50,122 nucleotides of DNA from Sinomonas sp. ASV322 (GTDB lineage Bacteria > Actinomycetota > Actinomycetes > Actinomycetales > Micrococcaceae): the NCBI RefSeq assembly GCF_030908245.1, contig NZ_JAVFJJ010000023.1, positions 1 through 50,122 on the forward strand, written 5' to 3'. The notes beneath the pieces are model-generated. The model had not been told where the DNA came from. It worked only from the letters and a program-made list of their open reading frames with translations, and did no database searches. Each line of letters begins with the position of its first letter. Position 1 is the first letter of the stretch. Below, one piece after another: positions 12,843 through 21,480 of this stretch. Made by a program: the position numbers and the translations under genes.

Positions 12843-13652
12843 GTTGCCGATGACGAGGATGCTGGCGGCAGCTTCGATGACGTCGTCGGTGATGGTTTCG
12901 AGCTGGTTGATCTTGAGTACTCGTTGAATCTGCGGGAAGAGGCGCTCGAGGAGGCGGAAGTTGCCGCGGGTGATCCGTTCGATTGCGGCGATGGCTTGTG
13001 CGTCGGTGAAGTCTTCGGGGTCGAGGGTGCGTCCGAGGCGTTTCCAGTGGCGGTCGAGGACGAAGAGGAGTTCGTCTCGGCCGAGTGCGCGGTAGCGATG
13101 GGAGAAGCCGAGGCGGCTGTAGAGCTGGGGGTAGTGGCGGAAGCGTTGGTCTATGCCGGGCATGCCGATCAGGATGATGGCCAGGTGATGGCGGTCGTGC
13201 TTGTCTCGGAGGAGTTCGAGCGCAGTTGGTGTGAGGCGTTCGGCTTCGTCGATGATGAGCAGTTCGACCCACTTGCCGGTGTTGATGGTGGGGCCTCCGG
13301 TGACCTTGCCGATGAGGCGCTGGTGCTCGTCGATGCAGATCCCGATCCTGGTTTGCAGTTGGTCGATTTCGCGCATGAGGTCTTTGGGCCTGGGTATCAC
13401 TTCGGGGGTGTAAACGACGGTGCGGGAGCGGTTGGCGGCCGCGTAGTGCTTGGGGTCTGCCTCTTCGCTGCGTGGTCCCCATCGGGTGACGAAGAGCTCG
13501 AGGGTGTCCCAGTGTGCATAGCGGCGTGCCGATTGGGTCTTGCCTACGCCTGCGTCGCCGTGGCAGATGCCGATGGTGCCCTCCTTGCGCACGGCGTTGG
13601 CGAACTCGGTGAAGCGGCGGTGTTCCTTGGTGACGATGAAGTCGTTGCTCAT
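12840..13652 (-). CDS. tniB: TniB-like transposition ATPase (Tn552 p271-like)
   Basis: A 270-aa AAA+ ATPase with Walker A GDAGVGKT at residues 32-39 and Walker B LLIIDEAERL at 131-140. This is the TniB/MuB/IstB-like regulator that, with a DDE transposase, picks target DNA. Its size and its place after the transposase match the ATPase of Tn552. The start overlaps the transposase stop as ATGA. Adjacent genes supply transposase and resolvase. Confidence 0.85.
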   Translation of the reverse strand: MSNDFIVTKEHRRFTEFANAVRKEGTIGICHGDAGVGKTQSARRYAHWDTLELFVTRWGPRSEEADPKHYAAANRSRTVVYTPEVIPRPKDLMREIDQLQTRIGICIDEHQRLIGKVTGGPTINTGKWVELLIIDEAERLTPTALELLRDKHDRHHLAIILIGMPGIDQRFRHYPQLYSRLGFSHRYRALGRDELLFVLDRHWKRLGRTLDPEDFTDAQAIAAIERITRGNFRLLERLFPQIQRVLKINQLETITDDVIEAAASILVIGN

Positions 13653-15043
13653 TGCTCGTCCTCTTCGTAGGTTCGCAGCTTCACGCGGCGTGCCACGGGT
13701 GCGGCCCTGGGGGCGGTGGGCTCTTCGTGGGCCGCGGCGCGTGGGATGCGGTCATTGATCTCCTTGCGCAGCTGGCGGCGTCTGGCCCGGCGGGCGGTCT
13801 CGATCTCGCGCAGGCTCAGGCGCTGGTTCGGGTGGGTCTCGTCGATGGCGGCGCAGATGAAGGTGTCGTGGTCGTAGACGCGGATCTCGGAGAGGTCGCG
13901 GGGGTCGTACCGGATGGTCACCGGCTTGCGGACGAACGGCGCCAGGGTTGGCGAGTGGTAGCGCTGGCCTTGGAAGTGGATGCCGTCGCGCTGCACGGTG
14001 CGGTGCTTGGGGACGGTCAGGAGCAGTCCGTCGAGCTCCTCGAGGGTCTCGGGCATGCGCGGCAGCCAGCCGTCGGCGGTCCATGCCTTCTTCGGGCTGG
14101 TCCCGAGCTCCCGGTGGGGGCGCTCGTTGTATACAGAGATGAAGTCGGCCATAGCCGCGTCGAGGGCAGCCAGGTCCAGGACCGGTTTCGGCGCCCTCGC
14201 TCCGGGGGCGAGTTGCCCGGGGAGGGCAGCGAGGAGCTCGGTGTTGACGGTGCCGAAGAAGCGCTCGACCTTCCCACGCCCCTGGGGCCGGCCGATCGTG
14301 GAGTAGATGAGGCGAATCTTCAGCGCGACCGCGGTGTACTCGAGGTGGTGGCTGGTGAAGTCGCTGCCGTGGTCGACGTGCAGCACATCCGGGACGCCGC
14401 ACATCGCCCAGGACGGGTCGGTCTTGCGCCAGATCGCCTGCCGCAGCGCCAGGGCGGTGTTCATCGCCGACGGCGCGCCGGTGAAGACCGTGTACCCGCA
14501 CACCGCTCGTGCGTAGTCGTCGATCACGACCGTCAGCCACGGCCGCTCCGGCTTGCCGTCGGCGCCGACGATGAGGATGTCGAGCTCGGTGTGGTCGGCC
14601 TGCCACGCGGCGTTCGGCCTCTCGGCCCGGCGACGGAACACCAGCTCGTGCCGATCGCGGTAGGCCGTAGGCCCCTCCAGCGCCAGCGTCACCAGCGCGG
14701 GGTCGAGGCCGCGGACGATCGCGCGTACGGTTGCGTAGCTCGGGCGCGGAACCTGAAGCCGGTCCGCCTCCGCCATTGCGAGGCGGTGCAGCGTGGCGAT
14801 GCCGGGGCGCGGCCTTGTCAACGCAAGGCCCTCGACGAACGTCACCAAGTCCCCGGCCGTGCGTCGGGTCCCGGAATCAACCCGCACCCGGGTTTGGAGT
14901 GCGTCGATGCCGCCGGCCTTGTAGAACTGGTGCCAGCGCTGGAGGGTGCGCAGCCCGATGCCTGCGTCCCGTGCCAGGGCCGTGAGCGGGATGCCGTCCT
15001 CGACGTGGAGCCGGAGGATGTGCCACCGCTGCAGCCCACCCAT
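13649..15043 (-). CDS. tniA: DDE transposase, TniA/Tn552 type
   Basis: A 464-aa integrase-fold transposase. The N-terminal helix-turn-helix region (GIPLTALARDAGIGLRTLQR) precedes the rve domain. Catalytic residues lie in WQADHTELDIL, DHGSDFTS and GRGKVERFFGTVN. A basic C-terminal domain of the Mu-transposase type follows (TLAPFVRKPVTIRYDPRDLSEIRVYD). I begin at the ATG at 15043: the frame is open 52 codons further, but there it overlaps the resolvase gene and is compositionally a shadow. All catalytic motifs are present, so it may be active. Confidence 0.88.
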   Translation of the reverse strand: MGGLQRWHILRLHVEDGIPLTALARDAGIGLRTLQRWHQFYKAGGIDALQTRVRVDSGTRRTAGDLVTFVEGLALTRPRPGIATLHRLAMAEADRLQVPRPSYATVRAIVRGLDPALVTLALEGPTAYRDRHELVFRRRAERPNAAWQADHTELDILIVGADGKPERPWLTVVIDDYARAVCGYTVFTGAPSAMNTALALRQAIWRKTDPSWAMCGVPDVLHVDHGSDFTSHHLEYTAVALKIRLIYSTIGRPQGRGKVERFFGTVNTELLAALPGQLAPGARAPKPVLDLAALDAAMADFISVYNERPHRELGTSPKKAWTADGWLPRMPETLEELDGLLLTVPKHRTVQRDGIHFQGQRYHSPTLAPFVRKPVTIRYDPRDLSEIRVYDHDTFICAAIDETHPNQRLSLREIETARRARRRQLRKEINDRIPRAAAHEEPTAPRAAPVARRVKLRTYEEDEQ

Positions 15044-15044
15044 G

Positions 15045-15647
15045 TCAGGCCCGTTCGGCCCCGGCAACACGTGAACGTTCTGCGAGCTGGTGGCGGTACA
15101 GCGTCGCCCTCGACCAGCCGACCAGCTTCGCGGCGTCCTCTGCTGTGCGGCCCTTCGACCTGGCGTCGGCGACGATCGCGAGCTTCTCCGCCACCACATC
15201 AGGATTCAGCGGCGGCCGCCCGAACCGGGTGCCATTCTGCTTCGCAGCCGCGATGCCCGCGTTGACACGCTCGGCAATCAGCTCGCGCTCGTACTCGGCC
15301 AGGGTTGCGAGCATTCCCAGCATCATCCGTCCTGACGAGGTCTCCGGGTCGATCCCGTCCGAGACCGACTGGATCTTCATCCCGCTTTCGCGCAGCAGGT
15401 TCACGGTGTTCAGGACATCGATCAGGGAGCGGCCGAGACGGTCGATGCGCCAGACCACCACGGTGTCCCCGGGCTCGGCGTAGTCCAGCAGTCGCTTCAT
15501 CCCCGGTCGCTGCACCGCAGTCCGGCTGCCCGAGGTTACGTCGGAGAAAACGTCCCTCGGCTCTACCCCGACGCCCCGCAGCGCATCGAGCTGCAGCCGT
15601 GCGTCCTGGCCGACGGTGCTCACCCGCGTGTACCCCAGAAGCCTCAC
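15045..15647 (-). CDS. Serine recombinase (transposon resolvase)
   Basis: A 200-aa resolvase/invertase. The N-terminus RLLGYTRVST places the catalytic serine at residue 10. Other family segments are VWRIDRLGRSL and ATLAEYERELIAERVNAGI, and a C-terminal helix-turn-helix (AEDAAKLVGWSRATLYRHQL) binds the res site. I choose the GTG at 15647, where homology begins. The transposase starts one base after its stop, so the two are co-translated. In Tn552-like elements this enzyme resolves cointegrates. Confidence 0.88.
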   Translation of the reverse strand: MRLLGYTRVSTVGQDARLQLDALRGVGVEPRDVFSDVTSGSRTAVQRPGMKRLLDYAEPGDTVVVWRIDRLGRSLIDVLNTVNLLRESGMKIQSVSDGIDPETSSGRMMLGMLATLAEYERELIAERVNAGIAAAKQNGTRFGRPPLNPDVVAEKLAIVADARSKGRTAEDAAKLVGWSRATLYRHQLAERSRVAGAERA

Positions 15648-15844
15648 CCGCCCAGTGTGCCCCACAAACCCCCGAAAACACCGCACCTGAGGCAGATTTC
15701 GACGAGACGTGTTTCCAAGACATCAGAGGCCTTGAAAAGCCGGCATACGCCCGAGGGGAGAGCCATGATCATGCGGCGTCTCGTCAAGCTGTAGATTTCC
15801 AAGGCACGGTTCTTGGTCGTCGCGGCCGCGATGACCGTAGGCGT

Positions 15845-16843
15845 TCAGGCCGGTGTGCCCGTCATGGGGCCGAGGTCGCCCAGCCCTGGGAGGTCGGCTC
15901 CGGGGCGGGAGCAGGTGAGTGCGGCCGCGTTGGTGGCGTACTCGATAAGGGCCGCGAGACTCTCATGGTCGAGGCGGCGGAGCTGGTCCCTCTTGGAGGC
16001 GCCGAGCAGGTCGAGCTGGGCCAAGCCTGCGATGAGGGCCGCCATGAAGGAGTCGCCCGCGCCGACGGTGTCGGCGACGGTGACCGCCCGCGCGGGCATT
16101 TCGACCCTTGCGGTCCGGGTCAGGGCGATGGGGCCGAGTGCTCCCCGGGTGACGGCGATGAGCGCGGGCCCGGCGTCGAGCCACGCCGCCAGAGTCTCGT
16201 CGAGGGTCCGGTTCGGGTAGAGCCAGAGGAGGTCTTCGTCGCTGGCTTTGACGATGTCGCTGCTTTGGACGAAGACCTCGGCCTGACGGCGGGCGATGGT
16301 GTTGTCCCCGACGATGGATGGCCGGCAGTTCGGGTCGTAGCTTATCGTCGCGTTCCGTTGGGCGGCCTGCACGAGGGAATGGACGGTCTGGTCTCCGGGC
16401 GGGAGCATCGTGGCGATCGATCCGGTGTGGACGTGGGCGGAGTCCTCCGTGCTCGCGAGGGCTGCGAGGGCGGCGTCGGCGATCTCCCACGTGAGCGAGA
16501 AGGTGTACGTGGCGGCCCGGTCTGCACCGAGGGTTGCGGTCGCTGTCGAGGTGGGGCCGACCCCGCCGTTGACGGCCTCCACGCCGTTGGCGGCGAGGTG
16601 CTCGGCGATCGAACGCCCATGGGCGTCCTCGCCGAAGTGGGTGACGAGGCGCGTGGCCAGTCCGAGGCGCGCGCAGCCTATGGCGACATTCAGGGGGCTT
16701 CCCCCGACGTGTTCGGACACGCGCGGGCTCCCGCCGTCCGCGCCGTCCGCGTGGATGATGTCCATGAGTGCCTCGCCGATCACGCTGATGCGGGCGGGAG
16801 CGCCGCCGGGCGAGTGGGCGTGCGGTGTGTTCACGGGAGTCAT
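15845..16843 (-). CDS. PfkB-family sugar kinase (fructokinase-like)
   Basis: A 332-aa ribokinase-fold kinase. It begins with ISVIGEALMDII, has GGSPLNVAIGCARLGL for sugar binding, SYDPNCRPS in the middle, and the ATP/anion-hole signature DTVGAGDSF with the catalytic Asp. It would phosphorylate the ketose made by the dehydrogenase encoded just upstream (ATGA overlap), probably fructose to fructose-6-phosphate. The frame extends far upstream, but that part is the dehydrogenase in another frame. It is the last gene of the polyol operon; the 157 bp after it, up to the transposon, show no gene. Confidence 0.85.
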   Translation of the reverse strand: MTPVNTPHAHSPGGAPARISVIGEALMDIIHADGADGGSPRVSEHVGGSPLNVAIGCARLGLATRLVTHFGEDAHGRSIAEHLAANGVEAVNGGVGPTSTATATLGADRAATYTFSLTWEIADAALAALASTEDSAHVHTGSIATMLPPGDQTVHSLVQAAQRNATISYDPNCRPSIVGDNTIARRQAEVFVQSSDIVKASDEDLLWLYPNRTLDETLAAWLDAGPALIAVTRGALGPIALTRTARVEMPARAVTVADTVGAGDSFMAALIAGLAQLDLLGASKRDQLRRLDHESLAALIEYATNAAALTCSRPGADLPGLGDLGPMTGTPA

Positions 16844-17880
16844 TTGCCGGGGTAGACGACGGCCTTGAGCTGGCCGGGCTGCCTGCCGGCGTTGAGCGCG
16901 TCCTCGGCCTGGTCGAGGGCGAAGCGGCCGGTGACGAGGACGTCCAGGTCGACCTTGCCGTCGGCGACCAGCTGGATGGCCAGCGGCCAGGTGTTCGTGT
17001 ACCTGAAGACGCCGGAGAGCCAGATCTCCCGGTTCTGGATGAAGGACACGGGGAGCTCGACGTCGTCGGCCCCGAGGCCCACGAGGATGACCTTTCCCGC
17101 GGGGGCGACGGCCTTGATACCGGTGCGGACGGCGGGGGCCGCGCCGGAGGCGTCGATGAACGCGTCGACGTCGAGGCCTTCGACGCTGTCGGCCTTCGGG
17201 TTCAGGGCGTGGGTCGCGCCGTGCTGGAGCGCGAAGGCCAGGCGGTCCTCCGCGATGTCCGTGACATATACCTCGGCCGCGCCGAAGGCGCGGGCGGCCT
17301 GGGCGGCGATGATGCCGATGGGACCGGCGCCGGCGATGAGGACGCGGCTGCCGGGGCGGATCCCGGCGCGTTCGCAGGCCCAGATCCCCACGGAGAGCGG
17401 CTCGATGAGCGCGGCGGCTTCGTCGCTGACGCTGTCGGGGATGGCGTAGGCGAAGTCGCTCTGGATCTTCACGTATTCGGCGAAGGCTCCGTCGATGGGC
17501 GGGGTGGCGTAGAACTCGACGTCCGGGCAGAGGTTGTACCGGCCGGCCTTGCACTGGGCGCAGGTGCGGCACGGGCGCTGGGGTTCGACGGCGACCCGCT
17601 GTCCGATGCGGGAGGGGTCCACGTCCTTGCCGACGGCGGCGATCCGGCCGGAGAGCTCGTGGCCGAGGATCAGCGGGTGGTCCACGATGTAGGGGCCGAT
17701 CCGGCCGTGCTCGTAGTAGTGCACGTCGCTGCCGCAGACGCCGACGGCCGCGACCTGGACCAGGACCTGATCGTCGTCGGGGGCCGGGACGTCGAGGGTT
17801 TCGAGGGCGATTTCGCCCTGACGCCTGAGCACGGACGCGCGCATGGTCGTGGGAGGTGCCGAGAGGGCGGTGGTGGTCAT
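16840..17880 (-). CDS. Zinc-dependent polyol dehydrogenase (sorbitol/xylitol type)
   Basis: A 346-aa medium-chain dehydrogenase. Catalytic zinc ligands are in GVCGSDVHYYEHG and ILGHELSG. Structural zinc cysteines are in CRTCAQCKAGRYNLC. The cofactor site is GAGPIGIIAAQAA, followed by VTDIAEDR whose Asp favours NAD. The overall sequence resembles L-iditol/sorbitol 2-dehydrogenases, which oxidise polyols to ketoses. With the kinase this completes import, oxidation and phosphorylation. It lies 19 bp after the permease gene. Confidence 0.87.
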   Translation of the reverse strand: MTTTALSAPPTTMRASVLRRQGEIALETLDVPAPDDDQVLVQVAAVGVCGSDVHYYEHGRIGPYIVDHPLILGHELSGRIAAVGKDVDPSRIGQRVAVEPQRPCRTCAQCKAGRYNLCPDVEFYATPPIDGAFAEYVKIQSDFAYAIPDSVSDEAAALIEPLSVGIWACERAGIRPGSRVLIAGAGPIGIIAAQAARAFGAAEVYVTDIAEDRLAFALQHGATHALNPKADSVEGLDVDAFIDASGAAPAVRTGIKAVAPAGKVILVGLGADDVELPVSFIQNREIWLSGVFRYTNTWPLAIQLVADGKVDLDVLVTGRFALDQAEDALNAGRQPGQLKAVVYPGK

Positions 17881-17899
17881 GAAGAGATCCTTTTGCGAG

Positions 17900-18787
17900 T
17901 TACTTGACGGCGCCGAGCGAGAGGCCTTGGACGAGCTTGTCCTGGGCGGCGAATCCGGCGACGAGGACGGGAAGGGATACGGCCACTGCGGCGGCGCAGA
18001 CCTTGGCCAGGAACAGGCCCTGGCTGGTGACGAAGCTGGTCAGGAATACCGGGGAGGTGTAGGCGGCGGTGCTGGTGAGCACGTTGGCGAACAGGAGCTC
18101 GTTCCAGCTGAAGATGAAGCAGATCAGCGCTGTCGCGGCGATCCCGGGCCCGGAGACGGGGATGATGATGCGCCGGAAGATCGTCAGGAGCCCGGCGCCG
18201 TCGATGGAGGCGGCCTCGAGGATCTCGACCGGGACCTCGGAGAGGAACGAGCGCATCATCCACACGGCGATGGGCAGGTTCATCGAGGTGTACAGGATGA
18301 CGAGCAGCAGGACGCTGTCCAGGAGCCCGGTGGACTTGGCGATCAGGTAGATCGGCAGCAGTCCGGCCACGACGGGGAGCATCTTGGTAGAGAGGAAGAA
18401 GAACATCACATCCGACCACTTCTTCACCGGCCGGATCGAGAGGGCGTACGCGGCCGGGATGGACAGGGCCAGGACGAGGAGGGTGGAGATGACGCTGGCC
18501 ATGGCCGAGTTAAGCAGCGGCGGGATCGGGGAGGCGCCGCTGCTGGCGCCGAAGAACTCCGCGTAGCCGTCCAGCGTCAGGGGCGCGAGCAGCGATGGCG
18601 GGTTGGTCGCGGCGTCGGTCTCGGCGTGCAGGGAGGTCAGGACCATCCACGCCGCGGGGGCGACGAAGAGCAGGCCCACGGCCCAGGCCAGCAGCCCGAG
18701 CAGGAGCGTGGCCGACTTCCGTCTCCGTGCGGTCCGGGAAATGGACACGCTGGACGTTGACCTGGCGTGCGTTGCGGTGGTGCTCAT
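17900..18787 (-). CDS. ABC sugar permease, MalG type
   Basis: A 295-aa inner-membrane permease with about six helices (LLLGLLAWAVGLLFVAPAAW first). The EAA loop that docks the ATPase is EAASIDGAGLLTIFRRI. The MalG-type partner lies immediately upstream, joined by an ATGA overlap. It forms the channel of the polyol importer. A long in-frame extension upstream is a shadow of the other permease gene. Confidence 0.9.
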   Translation of the reverse strand: MSTTATHARSTSSVSISRTARRRKSATLLLGLLAWAVGLLFVAPAAWMVLTSLHAETDAATNPPSLLAPLTLDGYAEFFGASSGASPIPPLLNSAMASVISTLLVLALSIPAAYALSIRPVKKWSDVMFFFLSTKMLPVVAGLLPIYLIAKSTGLLDSVLLLVILYTSMNLPIAVWMMRSFLSEVPVEILEAASIDGAGLLTIFRRIIIPVSGPGIAATALICFIFSWNELLFANVLTSTAAYTSPVFLTSFVTSQGLFLAKVCAAAVAVSLPVLVAGFAAQDKLVQGLSLGAVK

Positions 18788-19743
18788 CGGGTTTCCTCCT
18801 TCAGGAGCGTGGAAACGGTCCGCAGTGCGAAGGTGGCCAGCAGCAGGGAGCCGATGACGATGACGACGCCGGCCGCGGAGGCGGCGCCGTAGTCGTGGGC
18901 CAGGAAGAACGTCTGGTAGATGCTGTACGGGAGGTTGGCGGTGCCCAGGCCCCCGGAGGTGATGGTGAAGACGGCGTCGAAGTTCTGCACGATGTAGATC
19001 GAGCCCAGCAGCGCGGCGAGCTCGAGGTACCGGCGCAGGTGCGGCAGGGTCATGAACCGGAAGAGCTGCCACGTGCTGGCCCCGTCGATCCGGGCCGCCT
19101 CGATCACGTCCAGCGGCCTGGACTGCAGGCCGGCGAGCAGGATGAGCATCATGAACGGGGTCCACTGCCAGACCAGGTCGACCTCGATCGCGCCGAGCGG
19201 CTGCATGGAGATCCAGTCGGGCTGCGGCGCCTGGAACCCGAAGACGCCGCCGACCCAGTTCAGGATGCCGTTGAGCAGCCCGTACGAGGGGTTGAACAGA
19301 GCGTGCTTCCACAGCAGGGCCGATGCCACCGGCACGATCAGGAACGGGGTGATCAGGATCGTGCGCACAATGCCGCGTCCCCAGAAGTGCCGGTCCAGCA
19401 GCAGCGCGATGCCCAGGCCGAGCACGAGGCTGACCAGGACCACGACGACGGTGAGCACGATCGTGGTGAGCACCGAGTTGCGCAGCGATTCGTCGGTGAA
19501 GACGCTCACGTAGTTGTCGAACCAGCCGAACTTCACGTCGTTGGGGTAGAGGGCGTTCCAGTCGAAGAAGGAGATGACGACGGTGACCACGAACGGCAGC
19601 TGTGTCACCGCGATCATGAAGACCAGGGCCGGCAGCAGCGGTGCCCGGCGCGCCCACGCCGCAGCCCTTTCGAAGCCCGCCTTCCTGCCCGGGGCGGGCG
19701 TCGAATTCCGCCGGCCGGTCTTGACGGTCGATGCGATGGCCAT
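18784..19743 (-). CDS. ABC sugar permease, MalF type
   Basis: A 319-aa permease with an N-terminal cytoplasmic segment and about six helices (LLPALVFMIAVTQLPFVVTV first). The EAA loop is EAARIDGASTWQLFRFM. I choose the ATG at 19743 because TTGGAGTG lies before it; the longer TTG start would lie within that site. Together with the MalG-type partner and binding protein it makes a CUT1-like carbohydrate importer. No ATPase gene is present in the operon or anywhere in the window, so a shared chromosomal MsmK/MsiK-type ATPase must energise it. Confidence 0.9.
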   Translation of the reverse strand: MAIASTVKTGRRNSTPAPGRKAGFERAAAWARRAPLLPALVFMIAVTQLPFVVTVVISFFDWNALYPNDVKFGWFDNYVSVFTDESLRNSVLTTIVLTVVVVLVSLVLGLGIALLLDRHFWGRGIVRTILITPFLIVPVASALLWKHALFNPSYGLLNGILNWVGGVFGFQAPQPDWISMQPLGAIEVDLVWQWTPFMMLILLAGLQSRPLDVIEAARIDGASTWQLFRFMTLPHLRRYLELAALLGSIYIVQNFDAVFTITSGGLGTANLPYSIYQTFFLAHDYGAASAAGVVIVIGSLLLATFALRTVSTLLKEETR

Positions 19744-19875
19744 GGTGCACTCCAATGTCTCTGTCCCGCTGATGTCCAGTCCCCCTCGATGTGCCCCGAA
19801 GCGGACGGTCAGGGGACGGGAGGTGCGGCGGCGGGCGGCGGCCAGAAGGCTTCGGCGCGCCCGCCGCAGCAGGGG

Positions 19876-21225
19876 CTACTTCTTGTACTTGTCCGCGACC
19901 TTCTGGGCCAGGGACTGGGCCTTGTCGAGGGCCTGCCGGACACTCTCCTGCCCGGCGATCGCCGAGGAGATCTCCTGGGAGACCTGGGTGCCAAGGTCTG
20001 CGAACTCGGGGATCGCGACGAACTGGATCCCCGGGGCCGGGCGGGGCTGGACGCCCGGGTTGGCCGGGTCGGCCGAGTTGATCGCGTCCTGGGTCGGCTT
20101 GTAGAAGGCCGCCGCGGCCTTCTGATAGTCAGCGTTCTCGAACGTCGAGGTCCGCTTCCCTGCCGGAACCCGGCTCCAGCCCAGCTGCTGGCCGACCAGG
20201 TTCTCGTACTGCTTGCCCGAGGCCCACTCGATGAACTTCACCGCGGCGTCCTGGTGCTTGGCGGCCTTCTCGATGCCCCATGCCCAGGAGTACAGCCACC
20301 CCGAGCTCTTCGTCTGGTCCACCGGCGCCGCGACATAGCCGAGCTTGCCAGCCACGGGCGAATCCTTGGCTTCGAGGGAGCCGGCGGCGGCCGTAGAGTC
20401 GTACCACATGGCCACCTTGCCCTGCTGCAGGTTGTTCAGGCACTCGGTGTAGCCGGCCTGCGGCGCGCCGTTCTCGCCATGTTGGCGGACCAGGTCCGTG
20501 TAGAACTGGGTGGCCTTGACGAACTCGGGCGCGTTGACCTGGGCGCTCCAGTCCTTGTCGAACCACGTCCCGCCGAAGGTATTCACCACAGTGTCCAACG
20601 GGGCCAGCACCTGCCCCCACCCGGGCTGGCCGCGCAGGCAGATACCCTTCATCCCGGGCTGCGCGCCGTCGGCCTTCGCAGCCAGGTCCGCCACCTGCTG
20701 CCACGTCGGGTGATCCGGCATGGCCAGGCCCTTGGCCGCGAAGACATCCTTGCGGTACATCAGGAACGAGGACTCCCCGTAGAAGGGCTCCGCGTACAGC
20801 TTCCCGTCCGCCCCGGTCAGGGACTTCGTCATCGGAGCAAGGATGTCCGACTGGTCGAAGTCCGCAGACTTGGCCACGGAGTCATCCAAGGAGGATAGCC
20901 AGCCGTTCTTGGAGTAGAACGGGACCTCATAGTTGCTGATCGAGGCCACGTCATACTGCCCGGCCTGGCTCGAGAACTCCTGGCTGATCTTGGCCCGCAC
21001 GTCGTTCTCCGGCAGGACCGTGAAGTTGACCTTGATGCCCGTCTGCTTCGTGAAGTTGTCCGCCGTCAGCTTCTGCAGGTCGACCATCTGCGGATTGTTC
21101 ACCATGAGCACGTTCACCTCCTTGTCGGAGGCGCTCGACCCACCTGCACCCCCGCAGGCAGAAGCGGAGAGGGCGATACAGAGGGCACCGGCAGCGAGCG
21201 AGGCTGCGCGCATACTCTGGCGCAT
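19876..21225 (-). CDS. ABC sugar-binding lipoprotein
   Basis: A 449-aa extracellular solute-binding protein (family 1). The N-terminus has a basic start, a hydrophobic stretch (AASLAAGALCIALSASAC) and a Cys followed by GGAGG, an atypical but acceptable lipobox. The mature protein has features of polyol/sugar binders such as VLPENDVRAKI and EPFYGESSFLMYRKD. The start has AAAGGAG at ideal distance. It is first in the minus operon, followed after 132 bp by the permeases, and faces the AraC-type regulator. Sorbitol, mannitol or a related polyol is the likely ligand, judging from the dehydrogenase. Confidence 0.9.
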   Translation of the reverse strand: MRQSMRAASLAAGALCIALSASACGGAGGSSASDKEVNVLMVNNPQMVDLQKLTADNFTKQTGIKVNFTVLPENDVRAKISQEFSSQAGQYDVASISNYEVPFYSKNGWLSSLDDSVAKSADFDQSDILAPMTKSLTGADGKLYAEPFYGESSFLMYRKDVFAAKGLAMPDHPTWQQVADLAAKADGAQPGMKGICLRGQPGWGQVLAPLDTVVNTFGGTWFDKDWSAQVNAPEFVKATQFYTDLVRQHGENGAPQAGYTECLNNLQQGKVAMWYDSTAAAGSLEAKDSPVAGKLGYVAAPVDQTKSSGWLYSWAWGIEKAAKHQDAAVKFIEWASGKQYENLVGQQLGWSRVPAGKRTSTFENADYQKAAAAFYKPTQDAINSADPANPGVQPRPAPGIQFVAIPEFADLGTQVSQEISSAIAGQESVRQALDKAQSLAQKVADKYKK

Positions 21226-21480
21226 AAAAGGACTCCTTTGTTCTTTCGAGGGCACGCCGCAGCGCATCGGCTGGGGACGGGCTTGTCGGCCTGGGGCGGA
21301 TCGGTTCCGGCTCTGCAGCCCCTCGGCCCCTTGGCGTTCCTCAACAGTAGGCTTCGGACCCAGACACAACTAGCGCTACAGTTGCCAAGGTCTGATACTT
21401 ATTTTCCAAGCGATGGGGCTGGCGAAGATACGCTGACCGTCCGCGACGACGTGCTCCCGGAACGGTGGAAAGAGGGTCCG
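21226..21480. promoter_or_regulatory. Divergent promoter region of the polyol operon
   Basis: The 255-bp gap between binding-protein and regulator genes must hold both promoters. A less GC-rich patch at about 21360-21415 (with TAGCGCTA and TGATACTTATTTTCC) is the most promoter-like part. TAGCGCTA at 21371-21378 is an 8-bp palindrome and a candidate regulator site. Confidence 0.45.

Larger units (their letters stand above)
12800..15726 (-). mobile_element. Tn552-like transposon (limits approximate)
   Basis: Resolvase, DDE transposase and TniB-type ATPase are consecutive and touching, the gene set of Tn552-like elements. A plausible right terminus is near 15726: read inward on the minus strand the sequence starts TGTCTTGGAAACACG. 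No convincing mate was found on the left. GCGGTGTT and GGTTTGTGG at about 12338-12362 resemble sub-terminal sequence GCGGTGTT and GTTTGTGGG on the right side, so the VOC gene may be inside the element. The coordinates given enclose only the certain genes and the possible right end. Confidence 0.6.

Noticed and set aside
15044-15199. 52-codon N-terminal extension of the transposase
   Set aside because: It overlaps the resolvase gene, lacks homology-like sequence, and the ATG at 15043 directly precedes the helix-turn-helix region.
15760-15800. ATG-started 9-codon frame after the transposon right end
   Set aside because: Far too short to be supported and without a conserved context.
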